DNA of 64,000 nt from Paenibacillus mendelii (GCF_024498075.1 NZ_JANHOF010000006.1:186001-250000); one strand, 5' to 3'. Counted from the first letter of the stretch, positions 45,054 through 54,390 are shown. Numbers and translations are program-made. Notes: generated by a model from the sequence alone, not told the origin.

Positions 45054-46814
45054 ATGCTATTTCAAGCTGGAAGTAGAGAGTTTACAGTCGATGGCGGCGA
45101 TCACTTTCGTGTTTCGTTGAACCTTCTCGATGAGGCGGATGGAATCGAGTATATCCGTTTCGTGATGGATTCGGATACGCCCCGGATTCCGGAGGCGATC
45201 CGCCTTTCATGGAAACATCCCGCCATCGATATATCCGGCTATTGGGACCCAGGGGCGAATCGGGAGAAAGGGCTGCGGATCGATTTCAACGCGCCTTTCC
45301 AATCCAAAGCGACCTCGCTGGCCCCTGTATGCTCCCTCTATAATATGGCCGGTCAGAATCGGCTCACGGTTGCTTTCTCGGATGCGATGCGTCCACTGCG
45401 GATGCGGGCAGGGATTCACGAAGAATCCGCGCAGTTCGAGCTATGGATGGAGCTCTTCACCGAAGCTTGCCCGCCTATGACTCATTACGAAGCGATCATC
45501 CGGATCGATACGAGAGACCGGTATTATGCGGATAGCTTAGGGGATGTCGGAGCTTGGTGGGCATCGCTGCCGGGCTATACGCCGGCACAGGTTCCGGAAG
45601 CTGCGCGCCTCCCGATGTATTCAACGTGGTACAGCTTCCATCAGCAGCTCGATCCGAAGGAGATCGAGAAGCAGTGCCTGCTGGCCAAGCAGCTCGGATG
45701 TGAAGCGGTCATCGTTGATGATGGGTGGCAGACAGCCAATGGTGAACGCGGTTATGCCTACTGCGGTGACTGGGAGGCTTCTCCTGACCGGATACCGGAT
45801 ATGAGAAGGTTCGTCGACAATGTACATGAGATGGGGATGAAATTCATCCTCTGGTATTCCGTTCCGTTCGTTGGGCTGCATTCGAAGGCTTGGAGCCGTT
45901 TCGAGGGCAAGTTCATGAACATGTACGGGAAAGACACAGCCGTATTCGATCCTAGGTTTCCGGAAGTCCGGAATTATTTGATCGGACTCTACGAGCGGGC
46001 GCTGCGCGACTGGGATATCGACGGCTTCAAGCTGGATTTTGTCGATTCCTTCAATCTATCGGAAGATATGAGATTCTCGCTGGGCGAGGGCAGAGATTAT
46101 GATTCGGTACCGGAAGCGGTAGACCGGCTGCTCTCGGATGTCATGAACCGGCTGAAAGCGATCAAGCCTGATGTCATCATCGAATTCCGGCAAAATTATG
46201 TCGGTCCGTTAATGCGTAAATACGGCAACATGTTTCGTGTGGCGGATTGTCCGAATAACTTTAGCCAGAATCGGATCGGTTCCATCGATATTCGCCTCTT
46301 AAGCGGGAATACGGCCGTTCATTCCGACATGATGATGTGGAACTGGAGCGATAAGGCTGAGAATGTGGCACTGCAGTTTATCCATTCGCTCTTCTCGGTG
46401 CCGCAGCTCTCGGTTCTAATTGATCGTATACCGGAGGAACACCTCAGGGTTGTTGTATTCTGGCTCGGATTCTGGCGCCGGCATCAGGCTTTGGTTCTGG
46501 ATGGAGCCTTGCGCCCCGAGTCGCCGGACTATATGTATCCGATCGTGTACGCCCATAATGAGCGTGAATGGCTGGCTGCTGTCTATGGCGAAGGGATCGT
46601 TCGGATGGAAAGCCTGGCTCAGGAATGCTGCATGATCATCAATGGGACTTCCCGAGAATCGATTATTGTAGAGTTATTAGTCCCTATAGAAGCTCGAATG
46701 CTCGTGTTGAATTGTGCGGGCGAAATCATCACCGATCAGCTGGTGAGGTTGGATAAGGGAATCCACAAGCTGGCGCTCCCGCCTTCCGGCTTGATTCAGC
46801 TGATTCGGGTATAA
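45054..46814 (+). CDS. GH36-like alpha-galactosidase
   Basis: ATG 45054 follows TTAGGAGGGTTCAG (586 aa). A beta-sandwich N-terminus leads into a TIM barrel with CEAVIVDDGWQ (strand 2), the nucleophile in IDGFKLDFVDSF (Asp328) and a probable acid/base Asp398 in FRVADCPNN. MKFILWYSVPFVG and MMMWNWSDKAENVALQF are also typical of clan GH-D. There is no signal peptide, so it cleaves alpha-galactosides inside the cell, presumably those brought in by the preceding ABC importer. The protein is shorter than ~730-residue classical GH36 enzymes. Exact specificity (alpha-galactosidase or alpha-N-acetylgalactosaminidase) is open. Confidence 0.87.
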   Translation: MLFQAGSREFTVDGGDHFRVSLNLLDEADGIEYIRFVMDSDTPRIPEAIRLSWKHPAIDISGYWDPGANREKGLRIDFNAPFQSKATSLAPVCSLYNMAGQNRLTVAFSDAMRPLRMRAGIHEESAQFELWMELFTEACPPMTHYEAIIRIDTRDRYYADSLGDVGAWWASLPGYTPAQVPEAARLPMYSTWYSFHQQLDPKEIEKQCLLAKQLGCEAVIVDDGWQTANGERGYAYCGDWEASPDRIPDMRRFVDNVHEMGMKFILWYSVPFVGLHSKAWSRFEGKFMNMYGKDTAVFDPRFPEVRNYLIGLYERALRDWDIDGFKLDFVDSFNLSEDMRFSLGEGRDYDSVPEAVDRLLSDVMNRLKAIKPDVIIEFRQNYVGPLMRKYGNMFRVADCPNNFSQNRIGSIDIRLLSGNTAVHSDMMMWNWSDKAENVALQFIHSLFSVPQLSVLIDRIPEEHLRVVVFWLGFWRRHQALVLDGALRPESPDYMYPIVYAHNEREWLAAVYGEGIVRMESLAQECCMIINGTSRESIIVELLVPIEARMLVLNCAGEIITDQLVRLDKGIHKLALPPSGLIQLIRV

Positions 46815-46819
46815 ACACA

Positions 46820-46856
46820 AGGCCATCTCCTTTCATTACAGGAGGTGGTTTTTTGC
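46820..46856 (+). terminator. Terminator of GH36 gene
   Basis: GCCATCTCCT pairs with AGGAGGTGGT; TTTTTTG follows. Confidence 0.85.
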
Positions 46857-46946
46857 TTTTTAAATAGAAACGGAAGATATGCATACTTTTTCGGAGCAAA
46901 CGAGAAGTAGCGGAAGCCTCGTTCAGCGTACAATCTTATTAGAAAA

Positions 46947-46960
46947 CGAAAACGATTTCA
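46947..46960. promoter_or_regulatory. cre-like / LacI-type operator before the PhyH gene
   Basis: The reverse complement, TGAAATCGTTTTCG, fits the CcpA cre consensus at all but the last defined base. It ends immediately before the SD GGAGG, so bound CcpA or a LacI-family protein would act as a roadblock. Confidence 0.55.
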
Positions 46961-46975
46961 GGAGGTCATTGAGCG

Positions 46976-47713
46976 ATGACAACGTCGGTGCTGTCTAACG
47001 AAGAAGTTAACTATTATAAAGAAAACGGCTATTTGCTCCATAAGAAACAACTGTTCAGTCCGGAGAAAATGAGCACGTTAACGAATATTTTCGAGGAGCA
47101 GCTGGCACTGAAGGGCAGCAAGCTGTCTGACGAGCTCGATACACCGCATTTCCGCGACGAAAGATTGCTTGAATTTCTGCTTAGCGAGGAGGTTCTCGAT
47201 CTGGTTGAGCCTGTGCTTGGACCGAATATCGGCTTGTGGTCCAGCCATTTTATCTGTAAAGACGCACATGTCGGGCGTTCAACTCCGTGGCATGAGGATT
47301 CCGCTTACTGGAACGGACGGCTCAGCTCATTCGACAAAATCGTTACCGTATGGCTGGCCATTGACCGCAGCTCGGAAGAGAACGGCTGCATGCGCGTCAT
47401 TCCAGGTACGCATAACAATGGCTTCTCCGACTATGAGGACGTGGATGCCCGCCTGAATCTGTTCGCGACACAGATCAAGAACGTGGACGAATCCAAGGCG
47501 GTTTACTTCGAGCTGGAGCGCGGCGAATGCTCACTGCATGACTCGCGTATTATCCATGGCGCCAAGGCCAATACGAGCCCATATCGCCGTTGCGGCTATA
47601 CGATGCGTTATTTCTCCACCGAATCCAAGGTCTATGCCGATAAGAACCCAGGCTTCAAAATTTGGCTGGCGCGGGGCAAAGACATTGCCGGCAGCCCGTT
47701 CGTGAATGTATAA
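46976..47713 (+). CDS. Phytanoyl-CoA dioxygenase (PhyH) family protein
   Basis: The 245-residue protein is an Fe(II)/2-oxoglutarate oxygenase. The iron ligands are the H-x-D pair, here H-E-D in TPWHEDSAYWNG, and the distal His in SRIIHGAKANTSPYRRCGYT, whose Arg should bind 2-oxoglutarate. GCMRVIPGTHNNGF is the conserved family turn. ATG 46976 follows CAGGAGGTCATTGAGCG. It is co-transcribed with a sugar isomerase-like protein 28 bp later, a pairing that suggests oxidation of a sugar or natural-product side chain; this is an inference. Confidence 0.9.
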   Translation: MTTSVLSNEEVNYYKENGYLLHKKQLFSPEKMSTLTNIFEEQLALKGSKLSDELDTPHFRDERLLEFLLSEEVLDLVEPVLGPNIGLWSSHFICKDAHVGRSTPWHEDSAYWNGRLSSFDKIVTVWLAIDRSSEENGCMRVIPGTHNNGFSDYEDVDARLNLFATQIKNVDESKAVYFELERGECSLHDSRIIHGAKANTSPYRRCGYTMRYFSTESKVYADKNPGFKIWLARGKDIAGSPFVNV

Positions 47714-47741
47714 GCAGGTATAGATCAGGAGGTTAACGACG

Positions 47742-48542
47742 TTGAAAATTAAAATCGTTAAGGCGCTTTGGGGAATGGAAGGCACGTATGCAGACCAGCT
47801 GTCGCGTGCGGCTGCGGCGGGCTTCAGCGGTGTAGAAGCACCGCTGCCTTCCGCAGAACGCGAGAATGAATTCAAGGACCTGCTGATGCTGCATAACCTT
47901 GACTATATTGCACAGGTCGTCACCTCCGGGGATCATGCGGAATCCTTCGCAGCCCAGGTACGTCGGGCTGCTGGATTTCAACCGCAGCTCATCGTCTCAC
48001 ACAGCGCCCGGGATAGTATGCCGTATGATCAGCAGCTGCAATTCTTCGAGAGTGCGCTGGCTGTAGAGCGCGAGGTGGGCATTCCGGTTGGACACGAGAC
48101 ACATAGGTACAGAGCGATGTTTACCCCGTGGACGACATCGGCGCTGCTGCGGGATCTGCCGGAGCTTAAGATTGCGGCGGACTTCAGCCATTGGTGCTGC
48201 GTCTGCGAATCGCTGCTGGAGGATCAAGCGGAACATATGCGGCTTGCATTCGAGCGGGCGATTCATATCCACGCGCGGATCGGCTATGCAGAAGGACCGC
48301 AGGTGCCGCATCCGGGTGCGCCTGAGTTTGCGGGTGAGCTGAAGGCATTCGAAGGCTGGTGGTCGGAAATCTTCAAGCATCGGGCCGAATCGGGAGCCGA
48401 ATTCGCGACCGTAACGCCGGAATTCGGACCGCCGGGCTACATGCCGACGCTGCCCTTCACGCGGCAGCCGGTTTCCGATTTATGGGAAGTTAACGAGTGG
48501 ATGGCAAACCGGATTCGCCGGACTTTCCAGGAATGGATTTAA
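47742..48542 (+). CDS. Sugar phosphate isomerase/epimerase-like TIM barrel
   Basis: TTG 47742 lies behind CAGGAGGTTAACGAC (266 aa). The barrel carries the four expected metal ligands at strand ends: Glu in VGHETHRYRAM, Asp in IAADFSHWCC, His in IHIHARIGY and Glu in VTPEFGPPGYMP. The AP_endonuc_2 family contains xylose-isomerase-like enzymes that act on keto sugars or inositol derivatives. It should use the product or substrate of the PhyH enzyme in the same operon. Confidence 0.88.
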   Translation: MKIKIVKALWGMEGTYADQLSRAAAAGFSGVEAPLPSAERENEFKDLLMLHNLDYIAQVVTSGDHAESFAAQVRRAAGFQPQLIVSHSARDSMPYDQQLQFFESALAVEREVGIPVGHETHRYRAMFTPWTTSALLRDLPELKIAADFSHWCCVCESLLEDQAEHMRLAFERAIHIHARIGYAEGPQVPHPGAPEFAGELKAFEGWWSEIFKHRAESGAEFATVTPEFGPPGYMPTLPFTRQPVSDLWEVNEWMANRIRRTFQEWI

Positions 48543-48557
48543 TGAAGCAGGAAACAA

Positions 48558-48596
48558 ACAGCCGCAGGGACATTGTCCTTGCGGCTGTGTTTAAGT
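48558..48596 (+). terminator. Terminator of the PhyH-isomerase operon
   Basis: ACAGCCGCAGGGACA pairs almost perfectly with TGTCCTTGCGGCTGT and is followed by GTTTAAGTTT. Confidence 0.75.
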
Positions 48597-48696
48597 TTGG
48601 ATGCTGTATGTCAGCACCTTTACGTATGTTGGGTGATTTAATCAAGTTATGGGCGTGCTGTGACATTCACCGTTTTCTTCGATTTCTTATCGGATC

Positions 48697-49650
48697 TCAA
48701 ACTTCGATGTATGGTTCCCGGTCCGAATAAAGGGGTGAATGCTCCTCTTGCCGTCCAATGACGGTGCCGTCGATAAGCCGTATCCAACTATCGAAGCTGC
48801 GCTTAAGGGGCTCGAACCGGATGATTCTGGCGCCTCGCGGAAAACCTTCCCGGCCGTATGTGTTATATCCAGACGCCCTGCCGTAGTATAGACGGATGCC
48901 AAGAAGATCGCCCCAATAGTCGTTGATGTGATCATGGCCGCAAAACGTGCCGATGACATCGTTCATCTCGACGAAGGCGGTGAATAACCCGCTGTTTATT
49001 TTGGGGCTTCCGACGGATTCGAATTTGGAGCCGTAGCAGGTATGGAAATCCCACAAGTCTTTATACTCCGGAATCGGAATATGGAAGAAAGCGAGAGATG
49101 GAAGCGCGAATCCCGCTTTCTCCGCCCGGGCGGAAGATTGTTCGGCATACCAGTCGATCTGGCTGCGGCGGATCCAGTCGTACCCTCCGGCGCGGGCAGG
49201 CGCATAGGCCCCGGAATCGAAGCCATACAACGAAGCGGCGGGCAAACCGTCAGCCGGATCGATAATGTCCAGCACGAAATTACCGACGCCGTGAATTTCC
49301 TGCGGTCCCGGCTCGGACATACAGAATGAGTGCTCTTGCATGACCGCCATCAATTCATGCCGGGTAACGTCCGACTCGTCGTCATGGTTGCCGAAGACGG
49401 CCGCCCAAGGAATCTCCGCGGCTTCTGCCGCTCGTACGACGCAGCGAATGGACTGGCGGGGATCCGCGCAGTTCTCGGCATGAATCATATCACCGGTAAA
49501 CATGACGAGATCGGGGCGCTCATCGTTCAATATGCGTTTCATCAATTCTTCACTTTGCAGGTCGGCTTCTTCGCCGTTACGCCAATGCAAATCCGTGAAT
49601 TGCACGATCGTGAAAGAACCGTCTTCCCGAAGCTGCAGGTGGTTTGCCAT
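48697..49650 (-). CDS. Calcineurin-like metallophosphoesterase
   Basis: The start at 49650 has GGAGG six bases upstream and gives 317 residues. The catalytic motifs are in the expected order: VQFTDLHWRN (D-x-H), LVMFTGDMIH (G-D), WAAVFGNHDDES (G-N-H-D/E), LAFFHIPIPEY and IGTFCGHDHINDYWG (G-H-x-H). This matches bacterial Icc/YfcE-type phosphodiesterases with a dinuclear centre. No signal peptide is present from this start. The gene is single, divergent from the ger operon. Confidence 0.92.
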   Translation of the reverse strand: MANHLQLREDGSFTIVQFTDLHWRNGEEADLQSEELMKRILNDERPDLVMFTGDMIHAENCADPRQSIRCVVRAAEAAEIPWAAVFGNHDDESDVTRHELMAVMQEHSFCMSEPGPQEIHGVGNFVLDIIDPADGLPAASLYGFDSGAYAPARAGGYDWIRRSQIDWYAEQSSARAEKAGFALPSLAFFHIPIPEYKDLWDFHTCYGSKFESVGSPKINSGLFTAFVEMNDVIGTFCGHDHINDYWGDLLGIRLYYGRASGYNTYGREGFPRGARIIRFEPLKRSFDSWIRLIDGTVIGRQEEHSPLYSDREPYIEV

Positions 49651-50072
49651 ACTTGGCCTCCGTTTCATCGTTTTCTTGAATCTACGGATTTCATCATAGC
49701 AAAATTGAATAGGAATACAATGCAAACAGCCGGCTTTACAAAAAAGATAAATCCAACGGAAGGGCAAACGAACGGCGATTGATACTACGTGCGTGAACAT
49801 TAGAGGAACTGGTGCAAGCAGCTCGAATGGAGTCGAGCCCCCTCATACGGATATCAAAGTTACTCATTCAGTATGCGGCGAAGACTTTAGGCTTAATGGG
49901 TCTTGATCCATTAATTTGGTATAAAATGTAAGGAGGAGAATGAACGTTCAAAAGGATTGCCTCCGGGCAACCCTTTTTTCGTTTAAATGCGGAGGGAAAC
50001 GTCAAAGATAGTAACATATTGTCAATATTCGACATTTCAGCTTCAGATATCATGATCGGAGGGCGGCAGGAG
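49651..50072. other. Spacer and leader of the ger operon
   Basis: It contains the inverted repeat TTAATGG-N8-CCATTAA (49893-49914), TATAAA at 49920-49925, an SD-preceded 23-codon frame at 49939-50010 and the hairpin-U-tract at 49951-49981. No longer gene is present. Confidence 0.6.
49951..49981 (+). terminator. Leader terminator/attenuator upstream of ger operon
   Basis: AGGATTGCC pairs with GGGCAACCC (one mismatch) and runs into TTTTTT. No plus-strand gene precedes it, so it would end or attenuate the ger transcript itself. Confidence 0.65.
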
Positions 50073-51770
50073 ATGTCCAAACGGAAGGCACCGAAGAAAC
50101 AACAGCAACCCCCCGTTTCGGATCAAGCCTTGAAAGAGCTGCAAAATACGAAAATAAGCGGAAACCTGGAAGAAACGGTTACGTGCATAGATGGCCTCTT
50201 AGGCATGAATGCGGATTTTTTGAAGCGGCGTTTTCATGTATTCGGACAATATCCGGCGGTCATGTTTTACTATTCCAGCCTGACGAATTCAACGATGATT
50301 AATACGGAAATCTTAAAACCGCTCATGTATCCGCCTCCCAGTCTGGAGGGTCAATCCATTGAGGATGACCGGTTAAAGAGCATTTTGATTAATGATTCGC
50401 TGTACCATAGCGAAGGGCAAATGGTAAGCAGCATTGCAAGCTTAGTTGAGGGCATTCTACGCGGAGAAACCGTCATAGTCGTGGATAAATTGGACGAAGC
50501 ATTCCTGGTTCGCACGCGGAATCTGGACAAACGAGCCATCGACCAGCCGGCGACGGAGCAGGTTATCCGTGGTCCGCGTGAGGGGTTCATTGAGATGCTG
50601 GAAACGAATATCTCCCTGCTCCGCTACCGGCTGCCAACCACGGACTTTCGCATTGAAACGATGGAGATCGGCCGTAGAAGCAAATCGAAGGTGGCGATTT
50701 GCTATATGGATGGGATCACGAACCCGGATCTGTTGAAAGAAGTCAACAAGCGACTCTCTAACATTGATATAGACGCGGTATTGGATTCCGGGTATCTGGA
50801 GCAGTACATCGAGGATAATCATTTATCCCCATTTCCCCAGGTTCAATATACCGAACGGCCGGATAAAGTAGTCGCTAATCTGTTGGAAGGCAGAGTGGCT
50901 ATTCTTGTTGATGGTTCCCCTCTGGCACTGGTCGTTCCGACGGTTTTCAGCCAGTTCTATCAAACGGTCGAAGACTATACGGAACGTTTTGTTCTGATGA
51001 GCGCGATTCGGATGGCCAGGCTCGTAGCCTTGGTATTTTCATTGGTGTTCCCAGCTCTGTACGTCGCGGTCATTTCCTTTAATCCGGAGCTCATCCCTAC
51101 CGAGTTTGCCGTAGCGGTGGCCGGCGGACGGGCTGGTGTTCCGTTCCCGGCCATTATCGAGGTGCTGGTCATTGAAATCTCCATGGAGGTGCTGCGGGAA
51201 GCGACGATTCGTTTGCCGCAGCAAGTCGGCGGGGCGCTCTCCATCGTCGGCGTCCTTGTTGTGGGACAGGCCGCAGTGGCAGCCGGATTCTCCAGCCCGA
51301 TCACGGTTGTCATCATTGCGTTAACGACCATTGGCTCCTTCGCAACACCGGCCTATAATGCTGCGCTGGCTTTACGACTCTTGCGGTTTCCGCTCATCAT
51401 TATGGCCGGTATCTTCGGACTATATGGCATTATGATCGGATTGATACTCATCATGAATCATCTGCTGTCCTTGAAATCGTTTGGTGTCCCTTATATGAGT
51501 CCATACGTTCCCGGGAACTTTCAAGGGATGAAGGATTTGCTCATACGGGGTCCGTTATGGTGGATGAGTGAGAGGCCTTCTTTCTTGCAGCCTCTTGAGA
51601 AGAACCGGTTGGGACCGGAAGCTGAAACCGGCTACGACATGCTCAAAACACTCCATAAGCAGACTGAAAACGTACTGGATCCGATGAATGTTCAGAAATC
51701 GAAAGGAGCGTCAGCCAATGGAGAATCCACGTCAGATCACAATGATCCAAGCCGTGGCAATACTGATTAG
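50073..51770 (+). CDS. Spore germination protein, GerA (GerKA-like) subunit
   Basis: ATG 50073 (565 aa) follows CGGAGGGCGGCAGGAG. The N-terminal ~280 residues are the soluble GerA domain (GLLGMNADFLKRRFHVFGQY; AIDQPATEQVIRGPREGFIE). The membrane part has GRVAILVDGSPLALVVPTVF, five or six helices such as LVALVFSLVFPALYVAVISF, and SIVGVLVVGQAAVAAG. It forms the inner-membrane germinant receptor channel with the GerB and GerC subunits encoded downstream. The C-terminal tail is short and hydrophilic. It overlaps gerB by 53 bp. Confidence 0.95.
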   Translation: MSKRKAPKKQQQPPVSDQALKELQNTKISGNLEETVTCIDGLLGMNADFLKRRFHVFGQYPAVMFYYSSLTNSTMINTEILKPLMYPPPSLEGQSIEDDRLKSILINDSLYHSEGQMVSSIASLVEGILRGETVIVVDKLDEAFLVRTRNLDKRAIDQPATEQVIRGPREGFIEMLETNISLLRYRLPTTDFRIETMEIGRRSKSKVAICYMDGITNPDLLKEVNKRLSNIDIDAVLDSGYLEQYIEDNHLSPFPQVQYTERPDKVVANLLEGRVAILVDGSPLALVVPTVFSQFYQTVEDYTERFVLMSAIRMARLVALVFSLVFPALYVAVISFNPELIPTEFAVAVAGGRAGVPFPAIIEVLVIEISMEVLREATIRLPQQVGGALSIVGVLVVGQAAVAAGFSSPITVVIIALTTIGSFATPAYNAALALRLLRFPLIIMAGIFGLYGIMIGLILIMNHLLSLKSFGVPYMSPYVPGNFQGMKDLLIRGPLWWMSERPSFLQPLEKNRLGPEAETGYDMLKTLHKQTENVLDPMNVQKSKGASANGESTSDHNDPSRGNTD

Positions 51771-52839
51771 CACCATCATTGGAGTGGGGGTTCTCGCGCT
51801 GCCGCTCTTCGCTGTTCGCGCGGCGAATTCGGGAGCTCCGCTCGTCACGCTGCTTGGCATTCTGCTTGGCTTTGTGGGACTTATGATCGTTACCCTGCTT
51901 GGTATGCGGTTTCCGAATAAAACGATCATTCAATATAGCGAGGATATACTGGGCAGATGGCTTGCCTTGCTCGGTAATATTCTGATCATTGCATTCTTTG
52001 CCGTTCTGACATCTCTTACGGCGCGCGAGTTTGGTGAGGTGGTCGTGACATCGGTTCTGAAGACGACGCCAGTGGAAGTGACGGTAATTGTCATGCTGCT
52101 GCTCGCGGCCATCACGACGCGCAACGGCATTACGACGTTTGCTTACATCCATGTTTTTTATATGCCTATTCTATTGGTTCCCGTCTTGTTAATCGTCGCG
52201 CTTTCCTTCAAGAATTCAGATGTGATCAATCTGCAGCCTATATGGGGCAATGCAACTGGCAATATGCTGCCGGGTATACTGACGATCGCCGCGTTGTTTC
52301 AAGGATCGTTTATCTTAACGGTAGTCATTCCAGCCATGCGCCAACCCAACAAGGCGATGAAAGCCAGCATGCTGGGGATGCTTATTGCGGGAGGACTGTA
52401 TATTACAATCGTCGCAGCAACGGTCAGCGTATTTGGTTCTGAAGAGATCAAGGAGCTGCTCTGGCCGACACTTGAGCTCGCCAAAGCGACTTCCTTGCCC
52501 GCGAATATATTGGAGCGTCTGGATGCGGCATTCCTTGCGGTCTGGGTCACGGCCGTATTTACGACCTTGTTCTCCAGTTATTTTCTGACGATTCACTCCA
52601 TGAGCAAGCTGTTTCGCTTAAGGGATCATCGCATGTTCTCTTTTTTTCTTCTGGCGTTTGTATTCATCATGGCCATGCTGCCCCAGAACATCATACAAAT
52701 GTACACCATTATCCAAAACTTCGGCCGTATTGGGCTTGGCATTACGATCGTTTATCCCGGATTGCTGCTGGTCATTGCCATCTTGCGTAAGAAAAGAGGG
52801 GAGCCCGTTCGGAATCAAGTGAAAGAAAATGCCCAATAA
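51718..52839 (+). CDS. Spore germination permease, GerB subunit
   Basis: ATG 51718 follows GAAAGGAGCGTCAGCC and lies inside the gerA end (53-bp overlap). The 373-residue protein belongs to the APC-superfamily spore permeases. It has ten helices, starting ITMIQAVAILISTIIGVGVL, with the GerB pattern GVLALP and LQPIWGNATGNMLPG. It is the germinant-binding subunit in known receptors. The germinant (amino acid or sugar) cannot be read from sequence. Confidence 0.94.
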   Translation: MENPRQITMIQAVAILISTIIGVGVLALPLFAVRAANSGAPLVTLLGILLGFVGLMIVTLLGMRFPNKTIIQYSEDILGRWLALLGNILIIAFFAVLTSLTAREFGEVVVTSVLKTTPVEVTVIVMLLLAAITTRNGITTFAYIHVFYMPILLVPVLLIVALSFKNSDVINLQPIWGNATGNMLPGILTIAALFQGSFILTVVIPAMRQPNKAMKASMLGMLIAGGLYITIVAATVSVFGSEEIKELLWPTLELAKATSLPANILERLDAAFLAVWVTAVFTTLFSSYFLTIHSMSKLFRLRDHRMFSFFLLAFVFIMAMLPQNIIQMYTIIQNFGRIGLGITIVYPGLLLVIAILRKKRGEPVRNQVKENAQ

Positions 52840-52877
52840 ACAAGGGGTTATTCGAGATTGAGGGGGCTAGCAAACGT

Positions 52878-53090
52878 ATGGGGATAGGCGGCTACTTCAC
52901 CAGTTATCTGATTTACGCCATACCGTTATGGCTCGTGAGCGGATTGCTCATCTTAGCATTGGATATCAAACATTATGAATTGCTAAAAATGAAGAAAGAA
53001 AGGAATGTTTCCCGTTTCCTGGGCTGGTTCAACGTTGGGCTTGCATGCTTATTATTCGTAGGGAGTTGGATTCTTAAAAAGTGGGTATGA
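52878..53090 (+). CDS. Small two-helix membrane protein of the ger operon
   Basis: The 70-residue frame starts at ATG 52878 behind GAGGGGGC. It has helices YLIYAIPLWLVSGLLILAL and WFNVGLACLLFVGSWIL around a basic loop (LLKMKKERNVSRFLG). Small membrane proteins of this kind (CLC_0170-like, GerD/GerQ-like accessory role not shown) occur in Bacillales ger operons. It may tune or stabilise the receptor. It touches the gerC region directly. Confidence 0.7.
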   Translation: MGIGGYFTSYLIYAIPLWLVSGLLILALDIKHYELLKMKKERNVSRFLGWFNVGLACLLFVGSWILKKWV

Positions 53091-53135
53091 TTGTCCGTCT
53101 GGAGAGCATCTCAATTAAAGCGAGGTATCGTCATC

Positions 53136-54362
53136 ATGTTATGCCATTGGACCAAGATGGTCAAGCTGTCATGCGTCATCCTCTTCGCCGTTCCAATCCT
53201 GACCGGGTGCTGGGATCGTCTAGAAATCGAGGAGCGCGCTGTCGTATTGGGGATATCGATTGACTTGGCTGAGCCCGGGGCAGAGCAGGAGGAGGACGAG
53301 GTTTCTCATCTTCGTGGCAGCTTTCCGACCCCGGATGAAGCGATGATCCGCCTTGCTGCACAGGTCGCGCTTCCCGGAAGGATTCCGCTCGGACCCGGAG
53401 AAGGTGGAGGCGGCAAAGAAGGGCCGGGACAAACGGTCTGGGTCATTGATGTCGTAGGGCATTCCGTCGATGATGCACTTATGAACCTGCAGCAGCAAAT
53501 TTCGGGAAAACTGTTCTTCGGGCATTTGCGCGTAATCGTCGTTTCCGAAGCGATGGCTAAGAGAGGGTTGCAGAATGTGAACGATTATCTCAAGCGCAAT
53601 TCGGAAGTGCGAAGAATGATGTGGATGATGATATCGAAAGGTAATGCGAGAAAGCTCATGACCGCTTCCCCCAAACTCGAACGCGTTCCGAGCTTATACT
53701 TGCTGTCCACATTGGACGATGCCGTAAAGCTGGGCAAATTTCCGGATGATTATGTGGGCATGTTCTGGAGCAATTCTTCTAAGAAAGGGCAGGAAGGCTT
53801 TCTTCCCTACGTGGAGATGATGAAAGAACAGAACATTGATCTGCTCGGGATGGCTTATTTTAAAGCCGATAAAATGGTTGGGGCAACGAAACCGTTTGAA
53901 ATTGCGGGATATATGGGGATTAAAGGCTTGAATCCCGCAGGTTATCGGGGCGTCATTAGCTTGAACGGCGATTCCGTTATGGTGGTTGCGACTCATCGCC
54001 AATCGAAATTCGACGTGCGAATCGTGAATGGCCGACCGCATTTTAAAATATATGTTCAAACCGAGATCAATCTAGAGGAAAAGATTAAAGGACAATCTCT
54101 TGTCGTGAGTGAGAAGATCATAAAGAGTATCGAGGAACAAAATAAAAAATCGCTTAAAAAAACATACGAGAGCTTGATCAAAAAAACACAGCAAAAAGGA
54201 TCAGACATATTCGGCTTCGGCGAATATTTGCGGGCAAAAAAGCCCCGGTATTGGGACCGGGAAATCGGAACGAAGCAGCGATGGCAGGAGGCGTACAAGA
54301 CTATTGAGGTTGAAGTAACGGTCAATACGAGAATCAGGCGCGTTGGTATGAAAGCGAAATAA
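53136..54362 (+). CDS. Spore germination lipoprotein, GerC subunit
   Basis: ATG 53136 is chosen (408 aa) as it gives a normal signal and lipobox, VILFAVPILTGCWDRLEIEE (Cys25); an in-frame TTG at 53091 lacks an SD. The GerC domain follows: AVVLGISIDLAE, FFGHLRVIVVSEAMAKRGLQ, MMWMMISKG and the C-terminal repeat region with a lysine-rich KSIEEQNKKSLKKTYESLIK helix. An unusual Gly/Glu-rich insert (PLGPGEGGGGKEGPGQ) follows the lipobox region. It anchors the receptor from outside the inner spore membrane. Confidence 0.93.
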   Translation: MLCHWTKMVKLSCVILFAVPILTGCWDRLEIEERAVVLGISIDLAEPGAEQEEDEVSHLRGSFPTPDEAMIRLAAQVALPGRIPLGPGEGGGGKEGPGQTVWVIDVVGHSVDDALMNLQQQISGKLFFGHLRVIVVSEAMAKRGLQNVNDYLKRNSEVRRMMWMMISKGNARKLMTASPKLERVPSLYLLSTLDDAVKLGKFPDDYVGMFWSNSSKKGQEGFLPYVEMMKEQNIDLLGMAYFKADKMVGATKPFEIAGYMGIKGLNPAGYRGVISLNGDSVMVVATHRQSKFDVRIVNGRPHFKIYVQTEINLEEKIKGQSLVVSEKIIKSIEEQNKKSLKKTYESLIKKTQQKGSDIFGFGEYLRAKKPRYWDREIGTKQRWQEAYKTIEVEVTVNTRIRRVGMKAK

Positions 54363-54390
54363 ACAACAGTTGTACGATTCCAGCAAAAGG

